From Scilla litardierei (Eukaryota; Streptophyta; Magnoliopsida; Asparagales; Asparagaceae), in assembly GCA_030789695.1 (NCBI GenBank), contig CM061142.1, positions 569,027,281 through 569,091,280 on the forward strand: a stretch of DNA of 64,000 nt. The letters run 5' to 3'. The position numbers were made by a program, and so were the translations under genes. The notes under the pieces were generated by a model. The model saw nothing but the letters and a program-made list of their open reading frames with translations. It had not been told where the DNA came from and did not search any database. Position 1 is the first letter of the stretch. Every line of letters starts with the position of its first letter. Positions 33,027 through 43,755 of the stretch are shown piece by piece.

Positions 33027-33914
33027 CCCAACCAAAACGACTTCTTCTTCTCCAACACGACCCAAAACCCTAAAAATTTCCCCCTTCAGCCCCCATCTTC
33101 CTCCAAGCTCCATTTCTCCATTCCAAGCCCTAGAATCATCATCCAAACCATCCATCTACTCTTTCTACCTCTCCTCTTCCCCAAATCTCCATCAAAACCC
33201 ATCAAAATCCCCAAATCCCCCGAAACCCTAGTTTCCCCAAACTTCTCCAATCTTTTCCAGATCTGATCCTAGGGTTCCCCGGAGTGTTCCTTCCGTCTCC
33301 TCTTGGTAAGAAATCGATTCCTCTATGTTTTCATAGTCTATTAGTATTTTTATGAAACCCTAATAAATTTCATGTTGTTTGATGGTTGTTCCCCCATAAC
33401 AGTGATTTCCCCATAGATTGGCATCCGTGTGACGGAGTAGTCGCCATCCCCGGTGCTAGGCAAGTGAAACTTGCATCTCTTGATTTAGGCCATGTTTTAG
33501 GCCGTTTACCTTGCTTTAGCGTAAAAGAGACTAGACGGTGAAAGGATAGCCGTCTAGACGCCATTGACCTAGCTTGACAACGAAGCTTGGTCCGTCACCT
33601 TCATCATGCTTGTATGTCACGTTTACTTTCCTTAACGGTACGCGTGTTAACTGTTCATGTCATCCATGCATCTTTAACTGCCATGTTTAATTTAAATAAA
33701 CGGTACACGAATATCTGTTCATGCCATTGCATTTTGCTTGTCACGTTTAATTTAATTAACGGTATGCAAATTATCTGCTCATGTCATTGCATGCTTGAAT
33801 ACTCATCGTGATTGCGTAGCATCGCTACATACTAGTGCTACTTGTTCCGGCTAGGTGCACCCCTACGCCATACTTATCAAATACACTTTCTGGCTCGTGT
33901 TCCAGAAGACGAGC

Positions 33915-34085
33915 TCATCACAGCCCGCGGGCAATAGGGCACTCGTTGAGTGATCCCTTGTACTTGATACTTGAACACAGCCTGCGGGCAAAGGGCACTC
34001 GTTGAGTGATCCCTTGTACTTGATACTTGAACACAGCCTGCGGGCAAAGGGCACTCGTTGAGTGATCCCTTGTACTTGTTACCTG
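33915..34085 (+). repeat. Three tandem 56-57 bp repeats in element D 5' LTR
   Basis: The unit contains cacagcc(t)gcgggcaa, gggcactcgttgagtgatcc and cttgtacttgatacttg. The same array lies in the 3' LTR at about 41113-41283. The ORFs across it on the minus strand reflect the repeat. Confidence 0.8.
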
Positions 34086-34278
34086 ACATTACATGTCACC
34101 CCTACTACTTGATACTTGCCACGTGTACTCTCCTTTACCTTACTTGTTACCACCGTACTTTACTTGCCATGCACCATGTTTCAATTGCTAGGTTGCTAGT
34201 TTACCATTATTCCCGTTTCCTTGCACACGTCTTTCGACTTGCTGACATGTGCCCCTTTTCTCTTTTGGGTGACACATG

Positions 34279-34383
34279 TTAGAGCCCGAGCCTGAGTTAC
34301 TTGTTGAGGACGAGGTGTTTGCTGATGCCGAGCCTGTACTTGTGTTTGACGGGGAGTACGTGGACACTGGGGACCAGTCCTAG
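34279..34383 (+). other. Small acidic ORF in element D LTR (34 codons plus stop)
   Basis: It starts MLEPEPELLVEDEVF and ends in YVDTGDQS then TAG. Glu and Asp dominate. The ATG is in cacATGttagagcc, and the ttag could also be a splice acceptor. An acidic ORF of similar length occurs at the same relative place in F (288 bases from the LTR end against 344 here). The second D copy, at 41477-41581, is also open. Confidence 0.42.
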
Positions 34384-34727
34384 TGTCTTCGTCGCGTTTT
34401 ACTTTTATTAGACAGTTGTTTTGTTGTCGGTGCGTAGCACCCATACTTGTTGTTGTTGCATCTTTTGTTGGCCTTGTTCTGGGCCTTTAGACTCTTTTCT
34501 TTTAGCCTGGTGGCTTTTCTGGATGTTGGACTTTTGTTGATGTTGGACAATTTGTGAGATGTGGAATTTTATTTCAGTCTCGCCTTGTGTTATTATTGTT
34601 ATTCTGTTGTGGTTACAGGGACCTGTTTATGTATTGTGGACGCTTATCGGGTTTGGGGCTTCACAGCTCCACTCTCGTGCGGACCTTTTCACGTCTCGCC
34701 TCCATTTTAGGTAAGCGGGTCGTGACA

Positions 34728-34750
34728 GGTTTTAGTGGTGGCCCATGCAG
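34728..34750 (+). other. Element D primer-binding region, not iMet-like
   Basis: GGTTTTAGTGGTGGCCCAT follows the 5' LTR directly and is shared with F. It does not start with TGG. Confidence 0.55.
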
Positions 34751-34870
34751 GTCCCTCTGTAACTGCGATTTTTGGAATAGCGATAATAATATTAGAATGT
34801 CCAATAAATTAAGTTCGACGTCCGAGTCATAAGCTATGAGTCTAATCTGATTCGTTTTCTGTGTCACTAG

Positions 34871-36085
34871 ATGGCAGGAAGACGATTCACCCGTGGTGGT
34901 GGTAGTGGCGCGATCCCTCATGATGAGGAGCCTGAGCGGGAACCCACCAGCGGTGAGATGATGCGGATGATGCTCCAGATGATGCAAGTGCAGCAGGTCG
35001 TGCTTCTGCAAGTCCAGAATGCTCCACTTGCTCGAGCTGCCCGGGCTCTTCCGGATGCCCCTCGCTCTGAGCCAGGAGCGAAGCAATTTCGGGAGCTGGG
35101 TCCCGCATATTTTGATGGTTCTGAGGGTCCTCTGGCTGCCGACGAGTGGATAAGGAACATTGAGGATAACTTGGCAATGGCGAAGATTAACCCGGCTGGT
35201 TGGGTTGATCTGGCCAAGAGGCAGCTGAAGGATAACGCCAGGAATTGGTGGGATGCTGAAGAGAAGATGCTGGTGGAGCCGATCGTCTGGGCTACCTTCA
35301 AGTCCAGATTCGATGGAGAGTTCTTCCCGAAGGCTGCTCGGCAGGTGATGCTGCAGCGCTTTATAGATCTGAAGCAGGGGAGCTTGTCGGTGGATCAGTA
35401 CCACCAGGAGTTCACGAGGCTCAGTCGGTTTGCACCTAAGATGGTGCAGGATGCCGATGAGAAAGCTCAGCGATTTCTCCAGGGACTTGCCTTGGAGCTT
35501 CAGAGCTTTGTGACCTCTTCTGACTTGGAGACATATCAGAAGGTTCTGATTACTGCGAGGCGGCAAGAGTTGAATTTGAATCAGAGGAAGGGACATGTTT
35601 CCGGAGCTGGGAAGAGGCCTATGGAGCAGGCCAGGGCGGTGGTTAGGCCTGGTTTCAAGCCTAGTAACCCGGTGCAGTTCAAGAGGCCAGGAGGGCCTAT
35701 TCTGAAGACTTGCCATTTTTGTGGCAAGACTGGACACCTCAGGGATCAGTGTAGGAGGTTTCTAGGACAGTGCATTGTCTGCGGAGATCCTGCCCACACC
35801 ATTCGGGAGTGTCCGAAGTCGAGGCAGCCTTGGCGGGCTCCTATTGCAGCACAGCCGTTGCAACAGCGAGCTCCTGTGCCCGTTGGACGTGGAGCGCCCC
35901 TTGTTCCACAGAGACAGGCCTTTCGGCAGGCTGTTCCGCCGAGAGGGCAGGCCTTTCTGATGACTGAGGAGGAGAGCATGGCCGTGGATGAAGTTATTGC
36001 AGGTAACGCTCATTCTAGCTATTTATCTTCCTTAGTTAGTTTGATTTTTGATTATATTGGTTGCTTGCTCATGATTGTTTGCTAG
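34871..36085 (+). CDS. gag: Element D gag
   Basis: The ATG follows a ctag that could be a splice acceptor. The start MAGRRFTRGGGSG is basic. A gag core follows (PAYFDGSEGPLAADEWI, RNWWDAEEKMLVEP, RQVMLQRFIDLKQG), then a basic stretch and two intact zinc knuckles, CHFCGKTGHLRDQC and CIVCGDPAHTIREC, and a Gln/Pro/Arg-rich tail. Unspliced, the frame runs about 28 codons past the proposed donor at 36003 into hydrophobic sequence and stops at 36085. Spliced, it continues into pol. The frame is undamaged. Confidence 0.9.
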   Translation: MAGRRFTRGGGSGAIPHDEEPEREPTSGEMMRMMLQMMQVQQVVLLQVQNAPLARAARALPDAPRSEPGAKQFRELGPAYFDGSEGPLAADEWIRNIEDNLAMAKINPAGWVDLAKRQLKDNARNWWDAEEKMLVEPIVWATFKSRFDGEFFPKAARQVMLQRFIDLKQGSLSVDQYHQEFTRLSRFAPKMVQDADEKAQRFLQGLALELQSFVTSSDLETYQKVLITARRQELNLNQRKGHVSGAGKRPMEQARAVVRPGFKPSNPVQFKRPGGPILKTCHFCGKTGHLRDQCRRFLGQCIVCGDPAHTIRECPKSRQPWRAPIAAQPLQQRAPVPVGRGAPLVPQRQAFRQAVPPRGQAFLMTEEESMAVDEVIAGNAHSSYLSSLVSLIFDYIGCLLMIVC

Positions 36086-36115
36086 ACTAGGATTTGATTG
36101 TTGATTGCTTGTTAG
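36003..36115 (+). other. Candidate GT-AG intron between gag and pol of element D (113 bp)
   Basis: GT at 36003-36004 follows gca-g of the VIAG codons. AG at 36114-36115 follows a T-rich tract (ttgattgcttgttag). Removal puts gag in frame with pol. The position and phase are the same as in F, while the length (113 against 84) and sequence differ, as expected for an intron. Ribosomal frameshifting is the alternative. Confidence 0.62.
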
Positions 36116-39100
36116 GTGTGGTTTTGGTTTGCACATTTCCTGCACGAGTCCTCTTTGACTCTGGTGCATCGATGTGCATTTTGGCCCAGAGCTTCGTGGA
36201 GAAGCATTCTTTGTCGACGTCCTCTCTTCCTAAGAGTTGGAATATCGTCACAGGGAACGGTGTAGTCTCGGTGCATCGTGGGGGCAATTCTTGCCCGTTG
36301 GTGGTTTGTGGACGTGAGCTTTGTGCTGATTTCATTGTCCACGACATCATCAACTATGATGCAGTTCTTGGGATGGACTGGCTTGCGAGCTTCTATGCTA
36401 CGATCGACTGTCGGAGGAAGAAGGTGGTGTTCGAGATTCCCGGACATCCAGTGTTTGAGTTCAGTCGTGGTAGCAGTTCGCTTGGTCCGGTCAGATTTCG
36501 GGCCAGGCCGGTGGAGGCTGTGGCTATGCAGATGGAGCTGGAGTGGCCAGCTGTGGTGCGTGATTTTGGCGACGTCTTCCCCGAGGAGATGTCTAGTTTG
36601 CCGCCTGATCGAGCTTTGGAATTTTCTATCGATCTTGTTCCAGGTGCGCAGCCGATTTCGAAGGCGCCGTATCGTATGGCACCTGCTGAGTTGGAAGAGT
36701 TGCGGAAGCAGTTGGATGAGCTTTTGCAGAAGGTTTATATTAATCCTAGCGTGTCTCCGTGGGGAGCACCGGTGTTGCTGGTAAAGAAGAAGGATGGTTC
36801 GCGTCGCATGTGCGTGGATTATCGGGAGTTGAATGCGGTGACCATTAAGAATAAATACCCGTTGCCTCGCATTGATGATATTTTCGATCAGCTTGGAGGT
36901 TCGAGGGTGTTTTCTAAATTGGATTTGAGGAGTGGTTACCATCAGTTGAAGGTGAAGAAGGGAGATGTTCCGAAGACAGCGTTCAGGACGAAGTATGGAC
37001 ACTATGAGTTCGTGGTTATGCCTTTTGGCGTAACTAACGCGCCCGCAGTTTTCATGAATCTGATGAACCTGATTTTCTACGACTTTTTGGATAAGTTTGT
37101 CGTTATCTTTATTGACGACATTCTGATCTATTCGAAGTCGGAGGAAGAACATGCCTCGCACTTAAGGACGGTGTTGGAGATTTTGAGGAAGCATCGGTTG
37201 TATGCTAAGTTTTTGAAGTGCGAGTTTTGGCTGGATCGAGTTTCTTTTCTCGGGCATGTGGTGACTGGAGATGGTATTTCAGTGGATCCTGAGAAGATTC
37301 GGGCCATCAGGGAGTGGCCTGTTCCGTCGTAAGCGTCTGAGATTCGGAGTTTTCTTGGACTTGCTGGTTATTATCGGCGATTCATTAAGGACTTTTCTCG
37401 TATTGCTGAGCCGATGACCAGGTTGACGCGGAAGGATGTTGCTTTCGTTTGGTCGGGTGATTGTGAGGGTGCTTTTGGTGTTCTGAAGGAAAGGTTGACG
37501 AGTGCCCCTATTCTTGTTGTGCCTGATCGCAGCGGTGGATTTGAGATCTTTTGCGATGCTTCTGGTAAGGGTCTCGGTTGTGTGTTGCATCAGCACGGGC
37601 ATGTTGTGGCGTATGCGTCTCGTCAGCTTAAGGTTCATGAGAAGAATTATCCGACGCATGACTTGGAGTTGGCTGCCGTTGTGTTTGCTCTTAAGATTTG
37701 GAGGCACTTCCTGCTGAGTGAGAAAGTGAAGATTTTCACCGATCACAAAAGCTTGAAGTATATTTTCACTCAGAAGGAGCTCAACATGCGACAGCGTCGA
37801 TGGTTGGAGCTTATGGCGGATTATGATATTGATTTGCAGTTTCACCCTGGCAAGGTGAATGTGGTTCCGGATGCTTTGAGTAGGCTGCCAGCGGTGATGA
37901 TCTTGACCTCGCAGTGGAGATTGCAGCAGGATTTTTGCGAGTCTGGTGTGGAGATTGTTCTTCCTGGAGAGGTTTCGTCGTTGATGTACATGCAGGTACA
38001 GTCGACGATCGTGGATCGGATTAAGGCTGGCCAGGCTGAGGATCCGAAGCTGGTGAGGATTCGGGAGATGGTGGAAGCTGGTCTGTGGACTGACTTTTTG
38101 ATTCATGAGGATGGCTCGCTGAGGTTTGGAGCCAGATTGTGTGTGCCTGCTGGGGATATCAGGGAGGAGCTGATGGTGGAGGCACACAGTTCGCCGTATT
38201 CTGTGCATCCTGGTGGCACCAAGATGTACCAGGATCTTCGTCTGAATTATTGGTGGCATGGTATGAAGAGGAGCGTGGCTCGGAGTGTAGCCAAGTGCTT
38301 GGTTTGCCAGCAAGTGAAGGCGGAGCATCAGCGTTCGGCCGGGTTGCTACAACCGCTTCCGATTCCGGAGTGGAAATGGCAACACATCACTATGGATTTC
38401 GTGACTGGACTACCTCGGAGTCCGAAGCAGAATGACGCGATTTGGGTGATCGTAGATCGATTGACCAAGTCTGCGCACTTTATTCCGTTCCGAGTGGGAC
38501 AGTCCACAGAGACGCTGGCGAGGAGGTATATGGAGGAGGTCGTGCAACTTCATGGAGTCCCCGTGAGTATCGTGTCTGACAGAGACACGAGGTTCACATC
38601 TCAGTTCTGGCAGAGTTTGCAGAAGAGCTTGGGTACGCGTCTGAGTTTCAGCACGGTGTACCATCCGCAGACGGATGGCCAGTCCGAGAGGACGATTCAG
38701 ATTTTGGAAGACATGCTGAGGGCGTGCATGTTGGATTTCAAGGGTTCGTGGGAGGACCATCTACACTTGGTGGAGTTCTCTTACAACAACAGCTTCCAGG
38801 AGAGTATTGGCATGGCGCCATTCGCCGCTCTTTATGGGAGGAAATGTCGATCGCCATTGAGTTGGGATGACATTGGTGATCGGGAGTTGTTGGGACCTGC
38901 GATGATCGTGGAGGCCGTGGATATCGTCAGGAATATTCGGGAGAGGTTGAGGATTGCTCAGGACCGTTTTAAGCATTGGGCGGATGCTAAACGTCGTCCT
39001 TTGGAGTTTCAGCCGGGCGACCATGTGTTCTTGAAGATTTCCCCGAATCGTGGTGTGATTCGTTTTGGGAAGCGTGGAAAGTTGAGCCCGCGATACATTG

Positions 39101-39438
39101 GACCGTTTGACGTTTTGGAGAAGGTTGGCGAGGTAGCTTATCGCTTGGCCTTGCCGCCATCTTTGGAAGGAGTTCACAATGTTTTCCATGTGTCGCAGCT
39201 TCGTCGATACATTAGCGATCCGTCTCATGCGGTGGATTTTTCGGAGATTACCGTTCGCCCCGATGTGACGTATGACCAGCATCCAGTGCAGATTCTGGAC
39301 AGGCGTCAGAAATCGCTTCGGAACAAGGTTGTCAATCTTGTGAGGGTGATGTGGCGACACGGTTCACCTGGAGAGTCTACTTGGGAGAATGAGAATGAGA
39401 TGCGAGAGCGTTTCCCACTTTTGTTTCCGGACTCGTGA
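36116..39438 (+). pseudogene. pol: Element D pol, one in-frame TAA
   Basis: Protease [13 protein letters not shown]; reverse transcriptase [14 protein letters not shown] and [15 protein letters not shown]; RNase [19 protein letters not shown] and [10 protein letters not shown]; integrase zinc finger ([22 protein letters not shown]); core [15 protein letters not shown] and [18 protein letters not shown] module [16 protein letters not shown]; and a chromodomain-like end [19 protein letters not shown]. The only break is TAA at 37330-37332, between reverse transcriptase and RNase H, where F has a serine codon. The chromodomain-like end is the usual targeting module of chromoviruses and is intact here, unlike in F. 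Confidence 0.93.
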
Positions 39439-39447
39439 GTATTTGGG

Positions 39448-39484
39448 AATTCCGAGGACGGAATTTTTCTTAAGTTGGGAAGGA
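39448..39484 (+). other. Element D inverted repeat and polypurine tract
   Basis: gaattccgaggacggaatt is followed by agttgggaagga, directly before the 3' LTR. F has the same arrangement on the minus strand. Confidence 0.75.
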
Positions 39485-41925
39485 TGTAACGACTGCTTTT
39501 CATGTATCTGGATTTAATATAATATAATATATGTTTTGGTGGATTTTCTCCTCTTGTGTGGTTTTCGTCTCCGTAGATTTCATTTTCGATCGATTCGTCG
39601 TATTTTCTCGCTTCTTCCTTAGGATTGTCGATTTCGAAGTAAGTCACTCGTGACGGACTTCATAACGGTCGTATCTAACTGTTAGATCAAGCCTAGGAGT
39701 CTTAGGAATCGATCCCGGGGCCCCGCGCTCCGTATCGGTACTTTTCTGTGCTCATTAGCCGGTGTAAGAAGGGCCACCGACCGACTAGATGACGATCCAG
39801 TCGGTCGGCAATCCTTCTTGGACCGACTAGTTAGCTTTCTAAATTTCTCAGGAGTTACTGTTTATCGTTAGTCGGTCTAAGAACGTTGGTTGACCGACTA
39901 GGTTGCAAACTAGTCGGTCAGCAATGCTTCTTGAACCGACTAACTCATCACCTTATTTTTGTATCAACTACTGTTTACTCTTAGTCGGTCTAAGAACGTT
40001 CATCGACCGACTAGATGTAAAACTAGTCGGTCAGTATTTGTTCATGGACCGACTAACTCTAGAATCCTATTTTCGTTCAGGAGTTACTGTTTGCACTTAG
40101 TCGGTCTGCGTTGGTCGACCGACCGACTAGTTGCCAAACTAGTCGGTCAGTGGTTGCTCTTGGACCGACTAACTAGTGTTAAAACCCTAATTTCTGGGCA
40201 GCCGCCAGCTCAACCTATTTATACCCAACCAAAACGACTTCTTCTTCTCCAACACGACCCAAAACCCTAAAAATTTCCCCCTTCAGCCCCCATCTTCCTC
40301 CAAGCTCCATTTCTCCATTCCAAGCCCTAGAATCATCATCCAAACCATCCATCTACTCTTTCTACCTCTCCTCTTCCCCAAATATCCATCAAAACCCATC
40401 AAAATCCCCAAATCCCCCGAAACCCTAGTTTCCCCAAACTTCTCCAATCTTTTCCAGATCTGATCCTAGGGTTCCCCGGAGTGTTCCTTCCGTCTCCTCT
40501 TGGTAAGAAATCGATTCCTCTATGTTTTCATAGTCTATTAGTATTTTTATGAAACCCTAATAAATTTCATGTTGTTTTGATGGTTGTTCCCCCATAACAG
40601 TGATTTCCCCATAGATTGGCATCCGTGTGACGGAGTAGTCGCCATCCCCGGTGCTAGGCAAGTGAAACTTGCATCTCTTGATTTAGGCCATGTTTTAGGC
40701 CGTTTACCTTGCTTTAGCGTAAAAGAGACTAGACGGTGAAAGGATAGCCGTCTAGACGCCATTGACCTAGCTTGACAACGAAGCTTGGTCCGTCACCTTC
40801 ATCATGCTTGTATGTCACGTTTACTTTCCTTAACGGTACGCGTGTTAACTGTTCATGTCATCCATGCATCTTTAACTGCCATGTTTAATTTAAATAAACG
40901 GTACGCGAATATCTGTTCATGCCATTGCATTTTGCCTGTCACGTTTAATTTAATTAACGGTATGCGAATTATCTGATCATGTCATTGCATGCTTGAATAC
41001 TCATCGTGATTGCGTAGCATCGCTACATACTAGTGCTACTTGTTCCGGCTAGGTGCACCCCTACGCCATACTTATCAAATACACTTTCTGGCTCGTGTTC
41101 CAGAAGACGAGCTCATCACAGCCCGCGGGCAATAGGGCACTCGTTGAGTGATCCCTTGTACTTGATACTTGAACACAGCATGCGGGCAAAGGGCACTCGT
41201 TGAGTGATCCCTTGTACTTGATACTTGAACACAGCCTGCGGGCAAAGGGCACTCGTTGAGTGATCCCTTGTACTTGTTACCTGACATTACATGTCACCCC
41301 TACTACTTGATACTTGCCACGTGTACTCTCCTTTACCTTACTTGTTACCACCGTACTTTACTTGCCATGCACCATGTTTCAATTGCTAGGTTGCTAATTT
41401 ACCATTATTCCCGTTTCCTTGCACAAGTCTTTCGACTTGCTGACATGTGCCCCTTTTCTCTTTTGGGTGACACATGTTAGAGCCCGAGCCTGAGTTACTT
41501 GTTGAGGACGAGGTGTTTGCTGACGCCGAGCCCGTACTTGTGTTTGACGGGGAGTACGTGGACACTGGGGACCAGTCCTAGTGTCTTCGTCGCGTTTTAC
41601 TTTTATTAGACAGTTGTTTTGTTGTCGGTGCGTAGCACCCATACTTGTTGTTGTTGCATCTTTTGTTGGCCTTGTTCTGGGCCTTTAGACTCTTTTCTTT
41701 TAGCCTGGTGGCTTTTCTGGATGTTGGACTTTTGTTGATGTTGGATAATTTGTGAGATGTGGAATTTTATTTCAGTCTCGCCTTGTGTTATTATTGTTAT
41801 TCTGTTGTGGTTACAGGGACCTGTTTATGTATTGTGGACGCTTATCGGGTTTGGGGCTTCACAGCTCCACTCTCGTGCGGACCTTTTCACGTCTCGCCTC
41901 CATTTTAGGGAAGCGGGTCGTGACA
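39485..41925 (+). repeat. Element D 3' LTR (2441 bp)
   Basis: It pairs with 32309-34727 and carries 22 extra bases (about 39734-39755) that the 5' copy lacks. Module 39775-40175, TATA 40216-40223, tandem repeats about 41113-41283, acidic ORF 41477-41581. Confidence 0.94.
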
Positions 41926-41930
41926 CTAAC

Positions 41931-43577
41931 TATCCCCATTTTGTGCCAAAGATTAGGCTTAATTGTGCTCTTTTTGGGTATATTTTCATTTCATATCAAT
42001 TTCGGGGCGTATTCTCATTCTTGGCACAAAATACGGTTTTTATCGTCTTTATTGGCTTCCCATTATTTTTCCTATACTCCTGCCATTATTTTGATCACAT
42101 CCCCATTTTTTGGGAATTATTTGAGCATGTGGATAAGTTATATGGATTATTGGAGGTCAATATTGTTTTTTTATATAGTCATTATATTTATTTTCACATC
42201 AAATGGACTAATTTCTCCTTCTCATATTTTTCAGGTACTCCTGGGAGTCTTAGGGATTTTCCAGAAATTTTTGGGATTTTTCTGAGATTTCTAGGTATTT
42301 TTTTGGATTTATTTGGAGGAGAAATGAGGGTTTTAAATCAGGAAAAAGAATATTACTGGGGGCGCCACGTGGCGCAATCAGACGGCGCCACGTGGCGCAG
42401 TGATGCAGCTGGGCCGCGCGCGCTGATTTTAAAATATATATATATATATATTTTTAAATTTTGCGGGCCGGCCCAGCAGCGGGCCGGCCCGCGGTTTCGA
42501 ATTGAGCGGGCGGGGCCCGCTCGATTTGAGCGGGCTCAGCGCCCGCTCGATTTGAACGGGCCCAGCGCGAGCTCAAAATCGAGCGGGCCCAGCGCCCGCT
42601 CAATTCGAGCGGGCGCCCCCCCTTATACCGCAGGCGCGCGCGGTTGCGGGTCGAGAGCTCAAACCCGACCCGCAACGTGTTATACAGCCCTGGGGTGCGA
42701 AAATAAAGAGGAGGCTGCTGTTTTTGGTTTTCGTTTTGCTGTTTGGGGCGATTTTTAGGGCTTGGGGAGTGCTCTTCCTCCCCAAAGCTTGGGCTAGGGC
42801 TTGGAAGCCATTGGAGGGTGGAAAAGCTTGGTGGAGGAGCAAATTGGAGGAGGCTAGGGCTCGTTTGGGGAAACCTTGGTGAAATCTTTCCTCTCCCATT
42901 TTGTATTTTTGTATCTCTCATTTTGTAATGAACATTGGATGAATTTGTCTATGAATATCATCTTGTTTAGTATGATTGAGTAGTGCTATTGTGCTTGGGT
43001 TGTGATTCATTGGGTTGGATGTTAATTTCTTGCCCTAATTTCCTCTTGCCCTATTTTGAATGTTAATGTTGGATGTTTAATTAGGGCACAAATTTAATTG
43101 GCTAAGTCCCGAGAGGGCAAATTTGAGAAAAATCCATGTGCTTAATTTGGTTAGTGCCTTGATAATATTTCCATCCCGATTGCAAAATTGTTGTGTTTTT
43201 AAAGCTAAATATTCCGATTGGGCTTCCTTAGCCGGATGACCGATTGTGTTATATGTGGTAATTAGGACTTGATTAATGCCAATTTTAATGATCCCACAAC
43301 CCATGCTCTCTCTCCTAGCTATCCTAAACTCCACCTTTGGCTCTCTAACCCTACACACTTAGGTTAGATTTTCGTTTTCACCACACTTTTCCGACATTTC
43401 CACCGTTAGCGAGGTGGTTGTAAAATACTTTAATTTTCTTTATCGATCAAATTTTGTGAACGTAGAACGAATTGTCCCTGTGATCCGACCCGGTACTCAC
43501 CGGTTATTTTATATTGCATTGACGCTCCTACGCTTGGGAGCGGAAGACGTGCACTTGCGCGTTTTTCGAGTCAACCA
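41931..43577 (+). repeat. Element E 5' LTR, remainder after element D
   Basis: It continues the 37 bases at 32272 and ends ...GAGTCAACCA. It has paired G-box palindromes (42362-42375, 42385-42398), an AT microsatellite (42433-42452), GC-rich repeats of gagcgggc/gcccgctc type (42470-42615) and a sequence with ORF-like but unrecognised frames. Confidence 0.92.
42362..42398. promoter_or_regulatory. Paired G-box palindromes in element E LTR
   Basis: GCGCCACGTGGCGC occurs twice, nine bases apart; each is a perfect 14-bp palindrome centred on CACGTG. In the 3' LTR the first is intact (47046-47059) and the second has lost its last C (47069-47082). CACGTG is the plant G-box core bound by bZIP and bHLH factors. 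Confidence 0.6.
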
Positions 43578-43579
43578 AT

Positions 43580-43597
43580 TGGCGCCGTTGCCGGGGA
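43580..43597 (+). other. Element E primer-binding site (tRNA-Asp type)
   Basis: TGGCGCCGTTGCCGGGGA lies two bases inside the LTR. It is complementary to the 3' end of plant tRNA-Asp and is typical of some plant Gypsy elements. Confidence 0.88.
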
Positions 43598-43755
43598 CAA
43601 CAGTTTCTATTATTAGTGATTTTTGATTGATTTTGAAACTTTTAGTGTGATACTACTATCTCTTAGTGTGTGTCTTTCTATTTGTTTATTTTCCACTTAT
43701 TTGAGTCTTTTTGCTTGTTTATTCTCTTTTTTTTGAGAATTTTTTTAAAAAAACC

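Larger units (their letters stand above)
32309..34727 (+). repeat. Element D 5' LTR (2419 bp)
   Basis: TGTAACGACTGC to ...GGGTCGTGACA. Visible in order: palindromic module 32578-32976, TATA (tatttata) 33019-33026, pyrimidine-rich leader 33040-33300, donor-like ttg/gtaaga at 33304, three 56-57 bp tandem repeats (about 33915-34085), and an acidic ORF at 34279-34383. Confidence 0.94.
32309..41925 (+). mobile_element. Element D: Tekay/Del-like Gypsy chromovirus, complete
   Basis: It is 9.6 kb with LTRs 32309-34727 and 39485-41925 and target duplication CTAAC at 32304-32308 and 41926-41930. It is the youngest insertion by structure. The LTRs differ by about 14 substitutions (0.6%) plus a 22-bp indel near 32552. 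Gag, a candidate intron and pol with chromodomain lie between. It is related to F but strongly diverged. Its U3 carries the palindromic module otherwise found in the Sireviruses. Confidence 0.95.

Noticed and set aside
33863..34089. Repeated short minus-strand frames with PLPAGCVQVS-like units
   Set aside because: They are translations of the three tandem repeats in the element D LTR.
34661..35737. 358-codon minus-strand frame
   Set aside because: It lies antisense to the gag of element D and is a shadow of its codon usage.
36112..37161. 349-codon minus-strand frame, and a similar one at 37279-38328
   Set aside because: Both are antisense to the pol of element D; no motifs of their own.
42454..42921. 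Minus-strand frame of 155 codons, with a similar one at 47037-47603
   Set aside because: It lies in the GC-rich part of the element E LTR, differs in length between the two LTRs and has only low-complexity sequence.
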